The position numbers and the translations under genes were made by a program. The notes below the pieces were generated by a model. It did no database searches. It saw only the letters and a list, made by a program, of their open reading frames with translations, and was not told where the DNA came from. Shown one piece after another: positions 9,373 through 18,118 of a stretch of 64,000 bases of DNA (its first letter is position 1; every line of letters begins with the position of its first letter). The stretch is from CAVVGZ01 sp963747965 (GTDB lineage Bacteria; Chloroflexota; Anaerolineae; Anaerolineales; Anaerolineaceae), in NCBI GenBank assembly GCA_963747965.1, contig CAVVGZ010000008.1, forward strand, positions 124,001 to 188,000. Reading direction: 5' to 3'.

Positions 9373-9864
9373 CTAGTCTATTGGATCCTTCATTTGAGGG
9401 ACCGATCGGATAAATACTCCCGGATCAGTTTTTTGTGGAGTTGGTTCTCCTCCAGGAGACACAGGTTCTAACAACATGTCTTTTATATAAATTGACCCAG
9501 CCCGGTCAGTAAATGACAGCTCATAATTATCACCCAATACGATCGCTTCCGTTGGACAGGCATCCTCACAAAAACCGCAAAAAATACATCGCAGCATATT
9601 TATTTCATAGGTGCGTGCAAAGCGTTCACCCGGAGAATACCGCTCCTCATCTGTGTTCTCTGCTGATTCCACAAATATTGCATCAGCCGGACAGGCTGCT
9701 GCGCAAAGGGAACAGCCGATACATTTCTCCAGGCCATTCTCATAGCGCATCAAAACATGCCGTCCTTTAAATCTGGCTCTGACCGGTCGCTTCACTTCCG
9801 GATAACTGATCGTTGCCGATTTTTCAAACATCGCCTTAAGTGTTGTTAGAAGGCTTCCAAGCAT
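9373..9864 (-). CDS. nuoI: NADH-quinone oxidoreductase subunit I
   Basis: This 163-residue ferredoxin-like subunit carries the two [4Fe-4S] clusters (N6a and N6b) that pass electrons to NuoB in the peripheral arm. Both full motifs are seen: CIGCSLCAAACPADAI and CIFCGFCEDACPTEAI. The N-terminus (KRPVRARFKGRHVL) is the usual membrane-surface segment. The gene lies only 3 bp from nuoH, so translation is probably coupled. Confidence 0.97.
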   Translation of the reverse strand: MLGSLLTTLKAMFEKSATISYPEVKRPVRARFKGRHVLMRYENGLEKCIGCSLCAAACPADAIFVESAENTDEERYSPGERFARTYEINMLRCIFCGFCEDACPTEAIVLGDNYELSFTDRAGSIYIKDMLLEPVSPGGEPTPQKTDPGVFIRSVPQMKDPID

Positions 9865-9867
9865 CCG

Positions 9868-10872
9868 CTATCCTCCAACCAATTTAAGCATTACCGCAGT
9901 CATGATTATATTAAGCAAACCGATCGGGAAGAGCACCTTCCACCCCAGAGCCATCAGCCTGTCATAACGTATCCTTGGTAATGTAGCCCGGATCCAGATG
10001 ATGACAAAAACCCAGATGATCGTTTTTCCAAAAAGGTAGATTGGACCAAGCCAGGGGTAAGTATCAATAAAGGGTCCACGAAATCCTCCCAGGAATAGGG
10101 AAGCTCCGATGACAGAAACTGCCACAACCTTGATATACTCAGCCATAAAAAACAGGGCGAATTTCATACCGGAGTACTCCGCGTGGAACCCGGCAGTTAA
10201 TTCCTGCTCAGCCTCCGGCATATCAAATGGGCTTCGGTTTACTTCCGCAAGACTGGCAATAAAATAAATGATGAATCCTGCAGGTTGAAATACAATGAAC
10301 CAGATCGGCTGCTGGGCATTCACGATATCCAAAATACTCAACGAGCCAGCCCATAAAACCGCACCGATATATGCCGTCCCTAATGCCAGTTCATAACTGA
10401 TCATTTGTGCTGTCGAACGTAAACCACCCAGCAAGGCATATTTATTATTGGATGCCCAGCCGGCAATGGTAATACCATAGACAGAAATTGAGGTCACTGA
10501 AAGTATCCACAGTACCCCCACATTGATATCAGTAAGGTAGAGGGTAAATTCTTTTCCAAAAATTTTTACCGATTCACCCCACGGTACAACAGCCAGGACT
10601 ATCATTGCAGGGATCACCGTAATCACCGGAGCGATGAAAAAAAGCAGCTTATCGGCGCTTCCCGGGGTAAATTCTTCTTTAAAAATGAGTTTGATTCCAT
10701 CCGCCACAGGCTGTAAAAAACCAAGTGGCCCTGCACGGTTGGGACCAATCCTGAGCTGCATCCGTGCAAGGACCTTCCGTTCATACAGCGTTGTATATGC
10801 AAAGCCTGCTGTTAATCCCAGGACAAGGATCAAGGATTTTACAATCCACTCAATAATCAATCCAGAATCCAT
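9868..10872 (-). CDS. nuoH: NADH-quinone oxidoreductase subunit H
   Basis: This 334-residue, eight-helix subunit joins the membrane and peripheral arms and forms much of the quinone cavity. Conserved family blocks are ERKVLARMQLRIGPNRAGP, GFLQPVADGIKLIFKEEF, SLAEVNRSPFDMPEAEQEL and AGFHAEYSG, including the chain of acidic residues that couples quinone reduction to pumping. Order and spacing in the operon are normal. Confidence 0.97.
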   Translation of the reverse strand: MDSGLIIEWIVKSLILVLGLTAGFAYTTLYERKVLARMQLRIGPNRAGPLGFLQPVADGIKLIFKEEFTPGSADKLLFFIAPVITVIPAMIVLAVVPWGESVKIFGKEFTLYLTDINVGVLWILSVTSISVYGITIAGWASNNKYALLGGLRSTAQMISYELALGTAYIGAVLWAGSLSILDIVNAQQPIWFIVFQPAGFIIYFIASLAEVNRSPFDMPEAEQELTAGFHAEYSGMKFALFFMAEYIKVVAVSVIGASLFLGGFRGPFIDTYPWLGPIYLFGKTIIWVFVIIWIRATLPRIRYDRLMALGWKVLFPIGLLNIIMTAVMLKLVGG

Positions 10873-10910
10873 TAATTGACCTCAATCTCCCATCTAATTG
10901 GTAAATCGAA

Positions 10911-13412
10911 TCAGTCTTTTTCCGCCATTTTTACAAGTTTTACTGCGCGTGGCCCGGATAGGGGGATTCCGCAGCTGCGTGGCAGTAAAGCAGCACCGCT
11001 TGGTAAATCTCCGTCCGTTTTAATGACTGCAGGGTACGGTTCACCTTTTTCCAAATCCAGAAATACCACTTCCCCTGCCTGTAAACCATAGTTTTCGGCT
11101 AAGTCGGGGTGCATGAGTAATTCAGCCCCCCATTTCCTCTTCTCGAGCAAGCTATTAAACTGCATTAAATTTCCATTGTCAAACAATTTTGTCACCGGAA
11201 CAACAAGTAAAGTGCCACCCGGTATCTGAATTGGATCGGGTAAATGTACTTCTGTTGGCTCAAAAAGCTCCCCGAAAATGATCTCGTTTTTAAGTCGGCA
11301 GCCAGTTCCTTGATGATTATCGTAAGATGTACCTCCATAATACAGGTCGCCCCTGCCAATTATTGGCCATTGCTCCTGCACTTCAGCTAAAGTCTGGTAA
11401 GTCAATCGATCATAACCGGGATATGTGCTGGCAATTCTTGAAAAAACTAGCGCTGCAGCGTTTTCTTCCAGCTCCAGCCCCATCGGACGGCCAATTTTTG
11501 CAGCAATACTGAAATCAGCATAAATATTTTTCCGGGGTGGAAGAACAGGGTAAAAACGTTGCACCCTGCGATCACCGCTGGTATAGGTCCCTTCCCTTTC
11601 TGTATATGGAAGCACGGGTAGTACAACATCTGCAATTTCAGCGGTTGCGGTTAAAAATAAATCCTGCACCACGATAAAATCGATTGATTTGATTTCTTCA
11701 GCCAGTTTCGGATCATCGCCGCATGGGTCTGCTCCGGCAATATACATCATTCTTGTCTTGCATATAAGATCGGGCATGTCCATACAGGGTTTAAAACCCA
11801 TATCCCATGCTCCTTGGGTATTCCCGTGAGGCCATACGCCAATTAAACCATTATTGGGTTTTCCCCAATGCCCGGTTTTATATAACAAATTTGACCCTGC
11901 TTGGGCCAATGCTTCGGAGTGAAGTAATCCAATGCCTTCACTTCCAAAAAATAGGATGGCATTGGTTGCATCAGCAAACTCACGTGCTGTCAGTTCGTTG
12001 ACCTCTGCCAGAAATCCTTTGCCACCCGGTTCAAATGCGGAGAGAACTGCTGCCTCCTGGCCATATTGGTAGCGCACGATATGGGTGGCAAATTCATCCA
12101 GGCGGGTTGGCCTTGGATTGGCAACAATTAATTTTACGCCATTCCGGGCAGCATTCTTGAGGCGCAGCCACCAAATCGGGGCTTCTTGATGTAAGTCGCT
12201 GGCGATTACCAAAATTGCTGTCTCGGGCCCCAGGGTGGAAAAGTCTGTGCCCTCACCCACCCCCATCCGGGCACTTTGATCTCCCCCTGCCATGTGAGTG
12301 TACAAAATTGTCTGCCCTCCCCGGGAATGCACCAATTCCTTCAAATTGTATAGGTCTTCATTGGAAAGTCGGCCGCTTGCCAGAGCAGCAATATCGTATC
12401 CTACCAGAATGATCTTCTCTGTAATCAGGTCAATCGCTTCTTGCCAGCTGGCTTCCTCAAGTTTCCCGTTTTTACGGATTAATGGGCTGGTCAGCCGCTG
12501 GTCACTTTCAAGATATTGGTACACAAGGCGGCCTTTATCACAGGTCCAAATCTCATTTACCGGCTCATTTTGACGCGGCATTATCCTTTTGATGGTCCAT
12601 TTGCCGCCGTTCATTGCTTCACGCCTGATATTGAATGTAATATTACAACCAACTGGACAGTGATTGCAGATGGATGGCGCCGGCTTAAGTTCCCACGGGC
12701 GCGCCCCAAAGCGAAAGTCGGCCGTGGTTAATGCCCCAACCGGGCAAATATCGGTTGTATTCCCGGAAAAAATCGAATCAAATCCAGGTTCGGAATTGGT
12801 AATAATTTGCAGCGAACGACCGCGTTGCGATAAGGCAATCACCGGATCATTGACAATTTCATTCTGGAAACGGACACAACGACCGCATTGTATGCATCGT
12901 TCCCGATCCAAAAAAATTAACTCACCCAGCGGATAATTTTTGGCTAATTTAATTTTCTCATCAAAGAGAAAACGGCTCTGTGGTGGACCATACTGCATGG
13001 TAAGATTTTGTAAAGGACATTCCCCGCCCTTGTCGCAAACAGGACAATCCAGCGGGTGTGAAGTCAGGAGTAATTCCAATATTTCCCTCCGGGCTTTGGC
13101 AACCTTTTCCGATTCGGTTATCACCGCCATGCCTTCCGAAACTGGCGTGGTACAGGCTGTTTCCAGTTTTGGAAAAAACCGAACTTTTGGAGATCCATCA
13201 TCCTTCAGGATGAACTGTTTTGTGGCGCTGTCAATTTCTGGTCTTCCAATTTCAACCAGGCACACCCGGCACATGCCTGCCGGCTTCAATTTGGGATGAT
13301 GGCAAAAAACTGGTATGTTTATACCTGCGCTTTTTGCCGCGTCTACGACGTTCATTCCATCCGGGACAGTAACAGGCTGGTTGTCAATTGTCAGGGTGAC
13401 CATTTTACCCAT
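10911..13412 (-). CDS. nuoG: NADH-quinone oxidoreductase subunit G (FeS/molybdopterin-fold subunit)
   Basis: This 833-residue subunit relays electrons from NuoF. Its N-terminal ferredoxin part shows the [2Fe-2S] cysteines (CHHPKLKPAGMCRVC), the His/Cys cluster region (HPLDCPVCDKGGECPLQ) and a [4Fe-4S] motif (RCIQCGRC, later CPVGAL). A CNHCPVGC motif with a later cysteine (WTCDKGR) at the start of the molybdopterin-oxidoreductase-like domain suggests the extra N7-type cluster found in some bacteria. The rest is a degenerate molybdopterin fold and a C-terminal aspartate-decarboxylase-like domain. It lies between nuoF (17 bp) and nuoH (38 bp). Confidence 0.96.
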   Translation of the reverse strand: MGKMVTLTIDNQPVTVPDGMNVVDAAKSAGINIPVFCHHPKLKPAGMCRVCLVEIGRPEIDSATKQFILKDDGSPKVRFFPKLETACTTPVSEGMAVITESEKVAKARREILELLLTSHPLDCPVCDKGGECPLQNLTMQYGPPQSRFLFDEKIKLAKNYPLGELIFLDRERCIQCGRCVRFQNEIVNDPVIALSQRGRSLQIITNSEPGFDSIFSGNTTDICPVGALTTADFRFGARPWELKPAPSICNHCPVGCNITFNIRREAMNGGKWTIKRIMPRQNEPVNEIWTCDKGRLVYQYLESDQRLTSPLIRKNGKLEEASWQEAIDLITEKIILVGYDIAALASGRLSNEDLYNLKELVHSRGGQTILYTHMAGGDQSARMGVGEGTDFSTLGPETAILVIASDLHQEAPIWWLRLKNAARNGVKLIVANPRPTRLDEFATHIVRYQYGQEAAVLSAFEPGGKGFLAEVNELTAREFADATNAILFFGSEGIGLLHSEALAQAGSNLLYKTGHWGKPNNGLIGVWPHGNTQGAWDMGFKPCMDMPDLICKTRMMYIAGADPCGDDPKLAEEIKSIDFIVVQDLFLTATAEIADVVLPVLPYTEREGTYTSGDRRVQRFYPVLPPRKNIYADFSIAAKIGRPMGLELEENAAALVFSRIASTYPGYDRLTYQTLAEVQEQWPIIGRGDLYYGGTSYDNHQGTGCRLKNEIIFGELFEPTEVHLPDPIQIPGGTLLVVPVTKLFDNGNLMQFNSLLEKRKWGAELLMHPDLAENYGLQAGEVVFLDLEKGEPYPAVIKTDGDLPSGAALLPRSCGIPLSGPRAVKLVKMAEKD

Positions 13413-13429
13413 AAAAGAATCTCCTTGAT

Positions 13430-14734
13430 CTATACAACAGGCTGTTCAAACTTGAGAGCCGGGGTTTCCAACTCGCTAATCCGTTCCGCTAATAACTTAT
13501 CAAAATCCGGACGGTATTTTAATATTGCGGATTGGACAGCCATTATTGAAAATTCTCCTAAAGCACACAGGCATTTCCCTTCAATTTGAGAAGTTACTGC
13601 CTGTAAAAGGTTTACATCATCATCCGTTGCTGCGCCTCTAACAATGCGGTCTGTAATTTTTGCCATCCAGTAAGTGCCCTCACGGCAAGGTGTGCATTTT
13701 CCACAGGATTCATGCTTGAAGAAATGCGTGGTTTTATTCACCAGGTTCGCCATGTTGATAGAGTCATCGATTACAATCACGGAAGCAGATCCAAGGGGAG
13801 TTCCCAGTATTTGCATACAGGATTCATAATCCATTGGCGTATCCAGGGCTTTCTTATCCGCAACTACCAGGCTGGAAGAAGCGCCGGCTGGCATGATGGC
13901 TTTAATCTTGTGCCCCTTCGGAACACCACCTCCAAGTCCAAAAATCAATTCACGAAAAGGGGTCCCAAGGGGTAATTCATAATTGCCGGGATTATTTATA
14001 CACCCGGAGAGTGAAAAAATCTTTACACCCGGGCTTTTTTCCGTTCCAAACCCATAAAACCATTGTGCTCCATGCTGGACAATTAATGGAACGTTGGTTA
14101 AAGTCTCCACATTATTGATTACAGTCGGTCTGGAATATAATCCAGCAACTGCTGGAAAGGGGGGCTTTAATCTTGGCTGGCCTAGTTTTCCCTCCAGGGA
14201 CTCCAATAAAGCGGTCTCCTCTCCACAAATATACGCCCCTGCCCCGAGATGGGTATAGATATTTAAAGAATATTCTGTCCCGAAGAGGTGGTCTCCCAGA
14301 AAACCTGCCTGCTCCAGCTCAACCAGTTTGTTTTGCAGAATGTTGGCAATCTGCCAGAACTCCCCGCGCAAATAAATGTAAGCGGTTTTCGCCTGGACAG
14401 CGAACGATGCCAGCATTAAACCTTCTATAAATTGAAATGGATTCTTTTCTAATATTTCCCGGTCTTTGAAGGTCCCCGGTTCAGATTCATCAGCATTGGC
14501 AACAACGTAGTGCGGCCAGAGATTGTTTGGCAGGAATCCCCACTTAACTCCGGTGGGAAAACCGGCACCCCCTCTCCCACGCAGACCGGATTCCTTAACA
14601 ACTTTCAGGATATCGGACGGCTGCATATTGGTAATTGCACTCTTGAAAGCCGAAAATCCTCCATTTTGAAGGTAAACATCCAGCTGGTCAAGATGTTCAA
14701 TATTTCTATGCCGCAACAACAGGTAGTCTGTCAT
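13430..14734 (-). CDS. nuoF: NADH-quinone oxidoreductase subunit F (NADH/FMN-binding)
   Basis: This 434-residue subunit oxidises NADH through FMN. The nucleotide-binding glycine-rich segment GLRGRGGAGFPTGVKW, the FMN-site block YICGEETALLESLEG and the [4Fe-4S] N3 ligands (ESCGKCTPCREGT and the later CALGEF cysteine) are all present. The start overlaps the nuoE stop by 4 bp (ATGA type), so the two dehydrogenase subunits are likely translated together. Its presence shows an NADH-using complex rather than a ferredoxin- or F420-using one. Confidence 0.97.
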   Translation of the reverse strand: MTDYLLLRHRNIEHLDQLDVYLQNGGFSAFKSAITNMQPSDILKVVKESGLRGRGGAGFPTGVKWGFLPNNLWPHYVVANADESEPGTFKDREILEKNPFQFIEGLMLASFAVQAKTAYIYLRGEFWQIANILQNKLVELEQAGFLGDHLFGTEYSLNIYTHLGAGAYICGEETALLESLEGKLGQPRLKPPFPAVAGLYSRPTVINNVETLTNVPLIVQHGAQWFYGFGTEKSPGVKIFSLSGCINNPGNYELPLGTPFRELIFGLGGGVPKGHKIKAIMPAGASSSLVVADKKALDTPMDYESCMQILGTPLGSASVIVIDDSINMANLVNKTTHFFKHESCGKCTPCREGTYWMAKITDRIVRGAATDDDVNLLQAVTSQIEGKCLCALGEFSIMAVQSAILKYRPDFDKLLAERISELETPALKFEQPVV

Positions 14735-15255
14735 GAGAGCTCACCCTCCATATTCAAGGATGCGCTTTGCCGGATTCCTTCAATAATTGTTTTTGCCGTT
14801 TCTATTGTTTGTTCCTGATGGTAACGGATTGTCCCTTTTCCCTGAAGCTGGAACATTGGTGCGTGGTCACAGGCTGCCAGGCACTTAACTTCCTCCAGCG
14901 AAAAAAGCCCATCGGAGGTTGTCCCTCCAACCTCAATAGAGAGATATTCGGATAGGGCTTTTAAGAAACCGTCTGCCCCCCTCAAAGCGCAGGGTAAATC
15001 AGTGCAAACCTGGATCCGGTAATGCCCGCCTGGTTCCTGGTGGAAAAGAGAATAAAATCCCGCAATTGAAGCCACATCAGTTGGAGATACCTGCAAAATA
15101 TCGGAGATTTCCCGGATGGATTGGTCATTGACAAAATTATTTTCCCGCTGTGCAAGGAAAAGCAGCGGCATCACTGCCGATCGTTTTTGGTCTGGAGGGT
15201 ATCGCTTTAGTATTTCTTGAATTTCTTCCCAATAATTTTCTGCTAATTGGTTCAC
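14731..15255 (-). CDS. nuoE: NADH-quinone oxidoreductase subunit E
   Basis: This 174-residue thioredoxin-fold subunit carries the N1a [2Fe-2S] cluster. Its ligands are seen as CTDLPC and CLAAC, matching the CX4C...CX3C family pattern. The N-terminal helical part (residues about 1-70) is typical. Four-base overlaps with nuoD upstream and nuoF downstream indicate coupled translation. Confidence 0.96.
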   Translation of the reverse strand: MNQLAENYWEEIQEILKRYPPDQKRSAVMPLLFLAQRENNFVNDQSIREISDILQVSPTDVASIAGFYSLFHQEPGGHYRIQVCTDLPCALRGADGFLKALSEYLSIEVGGTTSDGLFSLEEVKCLAACDHAPMFQLQGKGTIRYHQEQTIETAKTIIEGIRQSASLNMEGELS

Positions 15256-16481
15256 CGATCCGCATCTCCTAATACAACATCAATACTGCCAATAATCCCG
15301 ACCACATCTGCAATAAAGTGGCCCTTGGTTAAGGATGGCATAATTTGTAAATTTACAAATGAAGGTGTCCGGTATTTCACCCGGTACGGTTTTGGACCGC
15401 CATCACTCTCCAGGTAAACGGATAACTCACCCCGCGGCGATTCTGTACTTGCATATACCGAACCCTTTGGCGGAGAAAATCCCTCCGTCCAAATCTTAAA
15501 GTGATGGATTAAGGCTTCCATACTTGTTCCAATTTCAGATCGGGGAGGTGGAACATATTTTCGGTTATTACTGCGAACCGGACCAAAGGGTAAATGATGA
15601 AATGCCTGGCGTACGATTCGTACAGATTGACGAATTTCCTCCATACGTACCTTGAATCGGTCATGGACATCCCCGGCAGGAAAAGTGGGTATATCGAAAT
15701 CATATTGATCGTAACCGCTGTACGGGTAAGCTTTGCGGATATCATATGCAACCCCGGCCGCCCGCAGAATTGGGCCGCTTATGCCCCATTCCATGCACTC
15801 CTCAGCATTTATAACGCCTATCCCTTTTGTCCGGTCCAGGAATAGGGGATTTTTTCCAAGGAAATCCTCATACTCATCAATCCTGCCAGGAATAACCGCC
15901 AGGAATTGCTTGAGGTATTCCTCAAATTCCCGGGGAACATCCCTCCAAAGACCGCCCGGCCGGACATAGGTTGTCATCATCCTCTGACCGGAACACATTT
16001 CAAACATATCCAGGATCATCTCACGATCACGCATTGTATAGAGAAACAGGGACATCGCCGCAAGATCAAGCGCTGATGTTCCAACCCAGATCAGATGCGA
16101 TGCAATACGGGTCAGTTCAGCCAGGATTACCCGCAGTACCTGTGCACGGGGAGGGACATCCAATTCAGTCAATTTCTCAACAGCCATGCAATAAACCAGG
16201 TTGTTGCCTATCGGGTTTGTATAATCCAGTCGATCGGTCATCACCTCGGCTTTTTCATAGGTCTTGCTTTCCATATTTTTCTCTACGCCGGTATGTAAAA
16301 AACCAATATCTGGAATACAGTTAATAACAATCTCCCCATCCAGTTCCAATAATAATCTCAACACGCCGTGTGTACTGGGATGCTGGGGACCCATGTTAAG
16401 CAGCATGGTTTCCCCGGATAAAGCGCGGGGTGAGAGCAAATGTGCCAATTCGGGAATTGTTACTTCTCTAATATCTGACAT
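15252..16481 (-). CDS. nuoD: NADH-quinone oxidoreductase subunit D
   Basis: This 409-residue 49-kDa-type subunit forms the quinone headgroup site with NuoB. Conserved parts include MGPQHPSTHGVLRLLLELDGE near the N-terminus (quinone-contacting His), PRGELSVYLESDGG, and the C-terminal LGDADR that corresponds to the usual GGVDR-type end. NuoC is encoded separately just upstream, so this is not the fused CD form. Confidence 0.96.
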   Translation of the reverse strand: MSDIREVTIPELAHLLSPRALSGETMLLNMGPQHPSTHGVLRLLLELDGEIVINCIPDIGFLHTGVEKNMESKTYEKAEVMTDRLDYTNPIGNNLVYCMAVEKLTELDVPPRAQVLRVILAELTRIASHLIWVGTSALDLAAMSLFLYTMRDREMILDMFEMCSGQRMMTTYVRPGGLWRDVPREFEEYLKQFLAVIPGRIDEYEDFLGKNPLFLDRTKGIGVINAEECMEWGISGPILRAAGVAYDIRKAYPYSGYDQYDFDIPTFPAGDVHDRFKVRMEEIRQSVRIVRQAFHHLPFGPVRSNNRKYVPPPRSEIGTSMEALIHHFKIWTEGFSPPKGSVYASTESPRGELSVYLESDGGPKPYRVKYRTPSFVNLQIMPSLTKGHFIADVVGIIGSIDVVLGDADR

Positions 16482-16509
16482 GCATCACTCCAAAACAATT
16501 CAATCCGGG

Positions 16510-17034
16510 TTACTCTTTTGCATATGGCTTCTTCAATTCTATTTCATCAAAGTTGAAAGAGAACTGGACTTCTTCGTAACCGAGGGGATAGTCTTTTCGT
16601 AAGGGATGCCCCACCCAATCATGAGGCATTACAATCCGGCGCATATCCGAATTTCCCTCAAAACGAATGCCAAACAAATCCCACACCTCACGTTCGAACC
16701 AGTTGGCGTTTGGGAATACCCGTTCCAAAGTAGGCAGGATCGGTTCATTTCCATCCAGCGGAACTCTCAGGCAGAGGATCGTATTCTGTTGTATATTTCG
16801 TAAGTGGTATACCACATGGAAACGTGGTGTCTCTTGGGGCCAGTAATCCACTGCTGTGAGATTCACCAACATCCTGTACTCATTTACAAGTTTTAGGGTT
16901 TTTACCACTTCAACAATGTTTTCTGCAGGGACGGTGAGGGTTACCTCATCTCTGAAAACCTCTACATGAATTTTATAAACATCCTGCATCACATCTGTTA
17001 TGGGTTTATACCAGTCATCCATCCAGTTCTTCAC
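16510..17034 (-). CDS. nuoC: NADH-quinone oxidoreductase subunit C
   Basis: This 174-residue 30-kDa-type subunit is a structural part of the peripheral arm. The family signature FEREVWDLFGIRFEGN is followed by MRRIVMPHDWVGHPLRKDYP, which is diagnostic. It lies 27 bp after nuoB and 28 bp before nuoD. Confidence 0.96.
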   Translation of the reverse strand: MKNWMDDWYKPITDVMQDVYKIHVEVFRDEVTLTVPAENIVEVVKTLKLVNEYRMLVNLTAVDYWPQETPRFHVVYHLRNIQQNTILCLRVPLDGNEPILPTLERVFPNANWFEREVWDLFGIRFEGNSDMRRIVMPHDWVGHPLRKDYPLGYEEVQFSFNFDEIELKKPYAKE

Positions 17035-17061
17035 TTTCAGTTGGAAAATTTCAGATGTTCT

Positions 17062-17544
17062 TTATGACCAACGGGTCAGCTTTTCTTGTTTTACTTTTTC
17101 GTGTAAGGTAATAATTCCGTGGATCAATCCCTCCGGTCGGGGAGGGCAGCCCGCCACATAAACATCTACCGGGACAACCTCATCCACCCCCTGGACTATT
17201 GCATAGTTATTGAATATCCCCCCGCAAGAAGCACAATCCCCCATTGCAATCACCCATTTAGGATCGGGCATTTGATCATAAAGTTGTCGGAGAACCGGTG
17301 CCATCTTTTGGCTTACCCTGCCTGCTACAATCATAAGATCAGACTGGCGCGGGCTTGCCCGATTCAATTCCATTCCAAAACGACTGAGGTCATAATTTGC
17401 AGCCTGTGCTGCCATCATCTCGAGTGCACAGCATGCAAGGCCAAATAAAACCGGCCACATTGAATTCGTTCTCGCAAAACCAACTACCTGTTCAAGGGTG
17501 GTCGTTATGATCCCCATATCGCCAGCCTTTTGCTCTATTCCCAT
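17062..17544 (-). CDS. nuoB: NADH-quinone oxidoreductase subunit B
   Basis: This 160-residue subunit holds the terminal [4Fe-4S] cluster N2, which reduces quinone. Its unusual tandem cysteines are seen at 38-39 (GLACCALEMM), with further ligands in GDCASCGG and GCPPRPEGL. The start overlaps the end of nuoA by 10 bp. Confidence 0.97.
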   Translation of the reverse strand: MGIEQKAGDMGIITTTLEQVVGFARTNSMWPVLFGLACCALEMMAAQAANYDLSRFGMELNRASPRQSDLMIVAGRVSQKMAPVLRQLYDQMPDPKWVIAMGDCASCGGIFNNYAIVQGVDEVVPVDVYVAGCPPRPEGLIHGIITLHEKVKQEKLTRWS

Positions 17545-17891
17545 TCCAGGGCTCCTTTCTTCCAGGCATACAAATGTGCTACCTCTAAAATACCCAGGAA
17601 GATCAACATAGCCACCAACTCTGTCATCCCCAGGTCGCGGAATACTACCGCCCAGGGAAGCAGGAAAACCACCTCGATATCAAATAAGATGAATAAAACC
17701 GCAATCAGGTAATAACGCACATTCATACGGCGTGTTCCTTGGCCGTATGGTATCATGCCGGATTCGTAAGGTTGGGATTTTTTGGCTGTTGGACGGCGTG
17801 GACCAAACAGCATGCCGAGGCCAATGGCGATAAAAGCAATCAGGATCGCCAGAAGAATAATTATCAACAAGGGAAGATATTCTTGTAGCAT
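17535..17891 (-). CDS. nuoA: NADH-quinone oxidoreductase subunit A
   Basis: This 118-residue protein has three transmembrane helices and begins the complex I operon. The family signature runs from KSQPYESGMIPYG through RYYLIAVLFILFDIEVVFL to PWAVVF, including the conserved Cys-to-Gly position seen in many bacteria. It starts about 40 bp downstream of an extended -10 promoter. Confidence 0.96.
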   Translation of the reverse strand: MLQEYLPLLIIILLAILIAFIAIGLGMLFGPRRPTAKKSQPYESGMIPYGQGTRRMNVRYYLIAVLFILFDIEVVFLLPWAVVFRDLGMTELVAMLIFLGILEVAHLYAWKKGALEWE

Positions 17892-17930
17892 TCAATATCC
17901 TAACATAGATGATCTAATTTGCTTGAAATA

Positions 17931-17939
17931 AGTATATCA
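17931..17939 (-). promoter_or_regulatory. Extended -10 promoter of the nuo operon
   Basis: On the minus strand TGATATACT forms a TGnTATACT extended -10 element about 40 bp before the nuoA start. No clear -35 box lies 17 bp upstream. The remaining rpoD-nuo gap (17940-18118) shows no other gene. Confidence 0.35.
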
Positions 17940-18118
17940 TAGGTTGTAAGTGTGAGAATAATTTCACAAACGCAGGTGCTATGAATCCCTTGAAGTATAT
18001 TCACGATCCATTCCCCCGGTTGGACATGGAAAATTCCAGATAATTTGCAGCTCTCCACCATGGGATAGGCGATGATGGCAAAAGCTTACTGGTTCTTCCC
18101 CAAACTAATAATAGTAGA